A DNA stretch of 64,000 nt from Tilletiaria anomala UBC 951 (taxonomy: Eukaryota; Basidiomycota; Exobasidiomycetes; Georgefischeriales; Tilletiariaceae). Shown here one piece after another: positions 59,367 through 64,000 of this stretch (positions are counted from its first letter, which is position 1; each line of letters opens with the position of its first letter). Under the pieces are notes generated by a model. That model worked only from the letters and a program-made list of their open reading frames with translations. It had not been told where the DNA came from and searched no databases. The stretch lies in the NCBI RefSeq assembly GCF_000711695.1, contig NW_013546972.1, forward strand, positions 1 through 64,000, written 5' to 3'. The position numbers were made by a program, and so were the translations under genes.

Positions 59367-61253
59367 TCAAGTGACGATGATGGCATCTTCCCTCGACCCT
59401 CCTTTCTTGGCCGCCGTTGCCGTCGTTATTATCCTCGATCTGGAAGAGGCGTTCGGACTGCCCGACCCGTTCACGTCCTCGCCCGCGCGTATACGCGAGC
59501 CTCGAGTCCCACAGCGCCTGCGTTTATACGCAGGCGCGATGCTCTCTCCACTCTCGATGCTGCTGTCGCCGGCGAGATCGATGATGGCCGGCTTCCCCCC
59601 GTGCAGCGCCTGTGCTGCCCTTTTCGCGTCCATTTCGCTGCTCGTCAGTTGCCTCTTCTTTCCCTTTCCCTTGCTCTTGCCCTCAAGGAGGGCACCAGGC
59701 GCACGCGGGCCATTGCTAGCGGTGGCGAGCGTCGATGGGCGCATGGCGTCTGCGTATTCCTTGCCATAACGAAGCTCGAGCGTGTCCGACGGCTTGCCAT
59801 GCTTGAATCTGAGTCCTTGTACAGCCTTCTTCTTCAATCCTCCAAAGAAGCCACCACTGATGGGTGTACGGCAGACGGGGCAGGCGTGGCGCATCGGATC
59901 CAAATCTTCAACGGAGATGCGGCGTGTACCTGGTTGACGAGTCAAGGAGGAAGATACCTGAGCCGGTGCATCGGCCGATGAAGATGAATCTCCGACGTTC
60001 GCACGATTTGCTTCCAGCCCTCCATTTGCACCGCCGCTGCTGCCGCTTCCGTCGATACCAGGTCCAGCACTGCCAAATTGAGAACGGAGGATACCCATAA
60101 GAGCGCGGAAATGGTGAAACGGGCCCTGCTCTGCAGGCGCACTTTGTTGCATCCTCAAGTGTACGCCATGTGCACGTGCTGCAGCGAGCCATGCCTCCTC
60201 TGCGTCACCCAAAGCAGTCATATCGCCGGCAAGGAGGGCTGCCATGCGATCCGCGGTGGCAGAGGGCAAAGGCTGGATGCCAGTTTCAGCCAGAACACGG
60301 CGAATGCGAGCCGTCACAGGCTCCATCTGGCGGAGAAGGGTCGCATAGCTAATATCCCCAAATGATCCAGGCATGAATGCGGCGCGACGTGAGCGTGCTT
60401 CAGCTGCCGCTTTCTCCGCTTCCGTCTTGGCCACTTGGAACAAGCACTCGCCGCACAAGACGTGCCCGCAGGGTGTGGCAACTGCGTTGCGCGGCGCTTC
60501 GAAGCAGATAGGACATGCATAGTCGGCAACCAAGGGAGGAAGCAGCTTCTGAGGCAGTTTGGTGACGTGAGAAGGTTCCAGCTGTAAACCTTCGCTCGAG
60601 CTGCCTCGCGTTTGCGCCGCGGGTGACTCGGAATCGGCCATGGAGGATCTTCGAGACCCTCGCTCGACTTGTTCTTGTGGCGCGTCGGATTCACTGACAA
60701 CGATAGAGGGGGACGATGTAGAAGGAGTTAATAGCAGCTCTCTCGCCGAAGGCAGGGTCGAGAATACGCCAGCAGGTGGCGAGCGTGGATCGGCGGCGAG
60801 AGTGATAGGGGCGTCAAAATCTTCAGCGTCTGAGCCGAGGTCGGTGGCGGCCACGTTTTGCCCTGAGATGGACACGTGGGTATCATGCAGCAGCTGCCCA
60901 ACTCGAGCAAAGCTGATCGGGCCGGCCCCGTTGACAGTTTCAGTAACGCCTGAACTCGCAACTGTCCCTGCGACTCCATGTTTGCCACCTGTTGGCGCCG
61001 CGTCATCAGCATTGGGGTCGCGTATCACAGACTCTGAAGCGCCTGTAGATTCGTGACTTGAAGCGCTCAGAAGCGATCGACCTTCGATGGAATCTTCGCC
61101 TTGGGTGCTATCGGCCATGCTGACCGATGGGCTCAAAGCTGATGCTGCAGACGACCTGCTCGACTCTCCTGGTAGGAGTGGACAGTGGTTCATCGCCGCG
61201 TTATTTGAGCTTTGGCCCCTCTCCGCTGCGCTCAGATGTGACATTTGATGCAC
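59367..61253 (-). CDS. Split-RING E3 ligase, SUMO-targeted type candidate
   Basis: One uninterrupted frame of 628 codons. The first half of a C3HC4 RING is at about 246-266 (YACPICFEAPRNAVATPCGHVLCGECLF). The closing pair CPVCRTPI is at about 454-461. About 185 residues of helical and low-complexity sequence lie between them, so the finger is split. The segment has no stop and no obvious intron borders. After the RING come GLRFKHGKPSDTLELRYGKEYADAMRP and a Lys/Arg-rich stretch. KPAIIDLAGDSSIESGES and the last residues EDAIIVT look like SUMO-interaction motifs (hydrophobic core beside acids or serines). This combination resembles Slx8/RNF4-type SUMO-targeted ubiquitin ligases of the nucleus, but homology outside the RING is not clear. 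The N-terminal 230 residues are Ser-rich and disordered. Confidence 0.82.
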   Translation of the reverse strand: MHQMSHLSAAERGQSSNNAAMNHCPLLPGESSRSSAASALSPSVSMADSTQGEDSIEGRSLLSASSHESTGASESVIRDPNADDAAPTGGKHGVAGTVASSGVTETVNGAGPISFARVGQLLHDTHVSISGQNVAATDLGSDAEDFDAPITLAADPRSPPAGVFSTLPSARELLLTPSTSSPSIVVSESDAPQEQVERGSRRSSMADSESPAAQTRGSSSEGLQLEPSHVTKLPQKLLPPLVADYACPICFEAPRNAVATPCGHVLCGECLFQVAKTEAEKAAAEARSRRAAFMPGSFGDISYATLLRQMEPVTARIRRVLAETGIQPLPSATADRMAALLAGDMTALGDAEEAWLAAARAHGVHLRMQQSAPAEQGPFHHFRALMGILRSQFGSAGPGIDGSGSSGGANGGLEANRANVGDSSSSADAPAQVSSSLTRQPGTRRISVEDLDPMRHACPVCRTPISGGFFGGLKKKAVQGLRFKHGKPSDTLELRYGKEYADAMRPSTLATASNGPRAPGALLEGKSKGKGKKRQLTSSEMDAKRAAQALHGGKPAIIDLAGDSSIESGESIAPAYKRRRCGTRGSRIRAGEDVNGSGSPNASSRSRIITTATAAKKGGSREDAIIVT

Positions 61254-61828
61254 TCAAGCTGTCCCTGTCTCGTTGCTGCTGGTACATGTGAAGATGTTGC
61301 CTCGGTGCCGTACGAGGCCGGGCAGACTTGTGCCGGTGGCGCTGAGAGGAAAGCTATGGGTGGAGCTCACCGAGTCCAGGAGCGATCCTCGGTGGAAGCG
61401 ACCAGCTCATATGAGCCCGGCCTAGCTTGATTCGTCAACAGCCTTGCTGACATGAAGACCTAGTCTTGTCGGTTGCCTCTAAACAAACTCTTGCAGGCTC
61501 TGGCCTGGGGTAGACCTGCTGGCTATTCCGTGGACGACCTGGCAACAAGAGGCTGTTTCGCGGACGCGGTCCTCACAGCTCACCTTGATAAAGTTGCATC
61601 ACGTGACAACATTTCTGCAGCCGGAGCAGTGCGGGTGGCCCACAGAGCAGAGAGGAAACTGAACGCCAGCTGGCCACAGCCCATGGGCGCGCTGCAGTCT
61701 TCTCACGCCAATGAATGTCCGCCATCCTTTCCTTTCATCAGCTTTCCCTCCTTCTTACCTCCATTCTTGGCAAAGCAGCTCCTCTTATCATCGTACGGAC
61801 ATTCTTGTCTATGCTCACAGCTGGAAAG
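61254..61828. other. Divergent promoter region (RING gene / MAS1)
   Basis: A 575 bp gap between gene starts on opposite strands. Open frames at its right end run into MAS1 but add only a poorly conserved extension. No separate gene is supported. Confidence 0.5.
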
Positions 61829-63472
61829 ATGTCGGCAAGGTACCTCGTCGGCCGCTCTCTCGCCTCGGTTGCGCTTCGGCCCGCTCCGGCCAAGCGGGTG
61901 GCAGCCGTCGTCCCTGCAAGGACGCTGGCAACCGCTATCAACCGCTCGGTGAGTTTCTTTTCTCTTTTCAACGCGTGGAGAGGCACATGAGGAATGGCTA
62001 GCAGAGAAGAGAAGGGATGGACTGACATCTCCTAAACTTTTGCTTCCAATTTGATGCATGCAACCTCGTGCAGCCCATCACTCAGGTCACGACCCTTTCG
62101 AATGGTCTGACTGTAGCAACGGAGAGCAACCCTTCGGCGCAAACGGCCACTGTTGGAGCATGGATCGACGCTGGGTCGAGGGCAGAGACTGATGCTACCA
62201 ATGGTACGGCTCACTTCCTAGAGCACATGGCATTCAAGGGTGAGTCGCAAGATGCATTTGCGCTTGTGCATAGGGTGATCTTCTCATAAACCCTGCGAAA
62301 CGTGCCCCACGCATTCAGGCACTGGCAAGCGCACGCAGCAAGGTCTCGAGCTCGAGGTCGAGAACCTTGGTGCTCACTTGAACGCCTACACTTCACGCGA
62401 GCAGACTGTCTACTATGCCAAATCCTTCCGCAAGGATGTGGACAAAGCGGTTGACATCATCTCGGACATCCTGCAGAACTCCAAGCTGGAGCAGAGCGCC
62501 ATTGAGAGGGAGCGGGATGTGATTCTGCGGGAGCAAGAGGAAGTTGATAAGCAGACAGAGGAGGTCGTGTTCGACCACCTGCACGCGGTCGCCTTCCAGG
62601 GTCAGGCGCTCGGCCGCACAATCCTCGGCCCGGAGAAGAACATTCGCACCATCACTCGTGATGACCTTTCATCGTACATCAAGACCAACTATACTGCCGA
62701 CCGCATGGTCCTCGTTGGCTCGGGCGGTATTGAGCATGCGGAGTTGGTCAAGCTGGCTGAGAAGAACTTCTCTTCGCTTCCCGTCTCGACAAACCCGATC
62801 GCGCTGGGCCAGAGTTCGCACCCCAAGACCAAGTTCGTCGGTTCCGATGTCAGGATTCGTGACGACTCGATGCCGACGTGCAACTTTGCAATCGCCGTCG
62901 AGGGCGTCAGCTGGAAGTCACCTGACTACTTCCCGATGCTCGTCCTGCAGTCCATCATGGGCAACTGGGACCGCTCGCTCGGCTCTTCGCCGCTGCTGAG
63001 CAGCCGTCTGTCGCACGTCATCTCGAGCAACAACCTGGCCAACTCGTACATGCACTTCAGCACGTCCTACTCCGACACCGGCCTGTGGGGCTGCTACTTT
63101 GTGTCGGAGAACGTTTACAACCTGGACGACCTCGTACACTTTACGCTGAAGGAGTGGCAGAGGATGTCCATTGCACCACTCGAGGGCGAGGTTGAGCGCG
63201 CCAAGTCGCAACTCAAGGCATCGCTCTTGCTCGGTCTCGATGGCACGACGGCCATCGCCGAGGACATTGGCAGGCAGCTCGTCACGTCCGGCAAGCGCCT
63301 GACACCCAAGGAGATTGAGGCTAAGCTTGACGCAGTCAATGCGAACGAGATCCAGCGCGTCGCAAAGACATACCTCTGGGACCAATCGATCGCGGTCTGC
63401 GCGACTGGTCAGACAGAAGGTCTGCTGCCGTACGACCGCATCCAGACTGGCATGTCATCCATGATCTACTAG
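61829..63472 (+). CDS. MAS1: Mitochondrial processing peptidase beta subunit
   Basis: Beta-MPP is the zinc-bearing half of the matrix protease that removes presequences from imported mitochondrial proteins. Three exons (61829-61948, 62074-62239, 62319-63472) join in frame to 479 residues. The first 40 ([20 protein letters not shown]...[11 protein letters not shown]) form its own Arg-rich presequence with an R-2-type site. The M16 inverted zinc motif HFLEH is at 87-91, with the second glutamate in the [15 protein letters not shown] helix. The M16 C-terminal half follows, with [35 protein letters not shown]. All motifs place it as the catalytic beta rather than the alpha subunit. I chose the ATG at 61829 because the upstream in-frame ATGs at 61715 and 61811 add a hydrophobic stretch unlike a presequence. 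Confidence 0.96.
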
Positions 63473-64000
63473 CCGGATCGCAGCGAGCAGCGGTCAAATC
63501 TCAACCTCATTGGTCATGGAGATCACAGTCCGGTTTCCCTCCTCACAAGGAAGCGTGTGGGCGAAAAGATGCACGTCAATTGCATGTGCTGTGGAGAGGA
63601 AGAACTGAACTGTAATGTAAGAATTTGGCAGCACTTCAAGGTCTAGAATGGTGGCATCTGTGCGTCTCCCTACGTGTGCACCTTGTTGAGATATGTGCTT
63701 TTTCCTATGAGATCGTTTCGGCCGCCAGGTCTCGTCTGAACCCCTCAGCTTGCGGTCGGACTTCGAACCTCGTAGACAGATTGTCGGATTGATTCTCCCT
63801 CTGCCGCAGCAGAGCAGCAAAAAACAAATGTGGTGCTATATAGGATTCCAATTTCACACGAACGCACGCGTTTCACAATCTGGATGATCAGGTTTATTAT
63901 AATCTGAATGGTAACGTCTTGTCCCATCACATGGCACCCTGGGGCAAGACGGCGCTCGCGCCTAAGGGGTTGGCTAGCTATCGATCAATCGGATGAAGTT
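63473..64000. other. Right edge, 3' flank of MAS1
   Basis: This stretch should hold the MAS1 polyadenylation region. A minus-strand frame of 108 codons (63494-63820) is open without a recognisable domain. I see nothing else. Confidence 0.45.

Overview
This is a 64 kb stretch of nuclear DNA from a GC-rich fungus. Genes are split by short introns (about 50-130 bp, GTRAGT...YAG), both strands are used, and there are no operons. The SEC18, ISY1, BBC1, KRE6/SKN1, LEU1 and RRP42 homologues, the alanine- and serine-rich proteins and the laccase-like multicopper oxidases suggest a basidiomycete, most likely a smut or yeast-like member of Ustilaginomycotina. I cannot name the species. Everything here was read by eye; exon borders were placed by matching splice signals to reading frame and family motifs.

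Left edge (0.3-5.3 kb): two decayed genes lie head to head. A minus-strand carotenoid cleavage oxygenase pseudogene (about 350-2270) faces a plus-strand microbial rhodopsin pseudogene (about 4380-5260). In other fungi these two make retinal and use it as a chromophore, and they can be clustered (Fusarium carX/carO). Here both carry several stops and frameshifts, so this looks like a relic of a lost light-sensing or light-driven pump locus. It is the most interesting item in the window.

5.9-18.1 kb: an unknown low-complexity protein, a large non-RD Ser/Thr kinase, the splicing factor ISY1, the NSF ATPase SEC18, and RNA polymerase I subunit A12. 18.9-24.2 kb: a secreted multicopper oxidase (MCO-1) and a mitochondrial short-chain dehydrogenase with one GC-AG intron. 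24.5-31.1 kb: the actin-patch protein BBC1 (SH3 domain plus C-terminal Bbc1/Aim3 domain) and a seven-exon DUF202 membrane protein. 31.6-36.9 kb: a 1.7-kilo-residue protein with GAF-like domains. A 2.9 kb gene-poor gap follows. 39.8-48.2 kb: isopropylmalate dehydratase LEU1, exosome subunit RRP42, and a nuclear-type FHA protein. 48.8-52.7 kb: a KRE6/SKN1-type GH16 beta-glucan synthesis protein with a minisatellite in its cytosolic tail. 54.6-58.0 kb: a second multicopper oxidase (MCO-2), paralogous to MCO-1, with a probable GPI tail and an added repeat-bearing pro-region. 59.4-63.5 kb: a RING protein whose finger is split by about 185 residues and which carries SUMO-interaction-like motifs, and the beta subunit of the mitochondrial processing peptidase (MAS1).

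The intact genes are mostly housekeeping: splicing, membrane fusion, rRNA transcription, RNA decay, leucine synthesis, cell wall and mitochondrial import. Accessory content is limited to the two multicopper oxidases and the dead retinal/rhodopsin pair. I saw no tRNA or rRNA genes, no CRISPR array and no convincing transposon.
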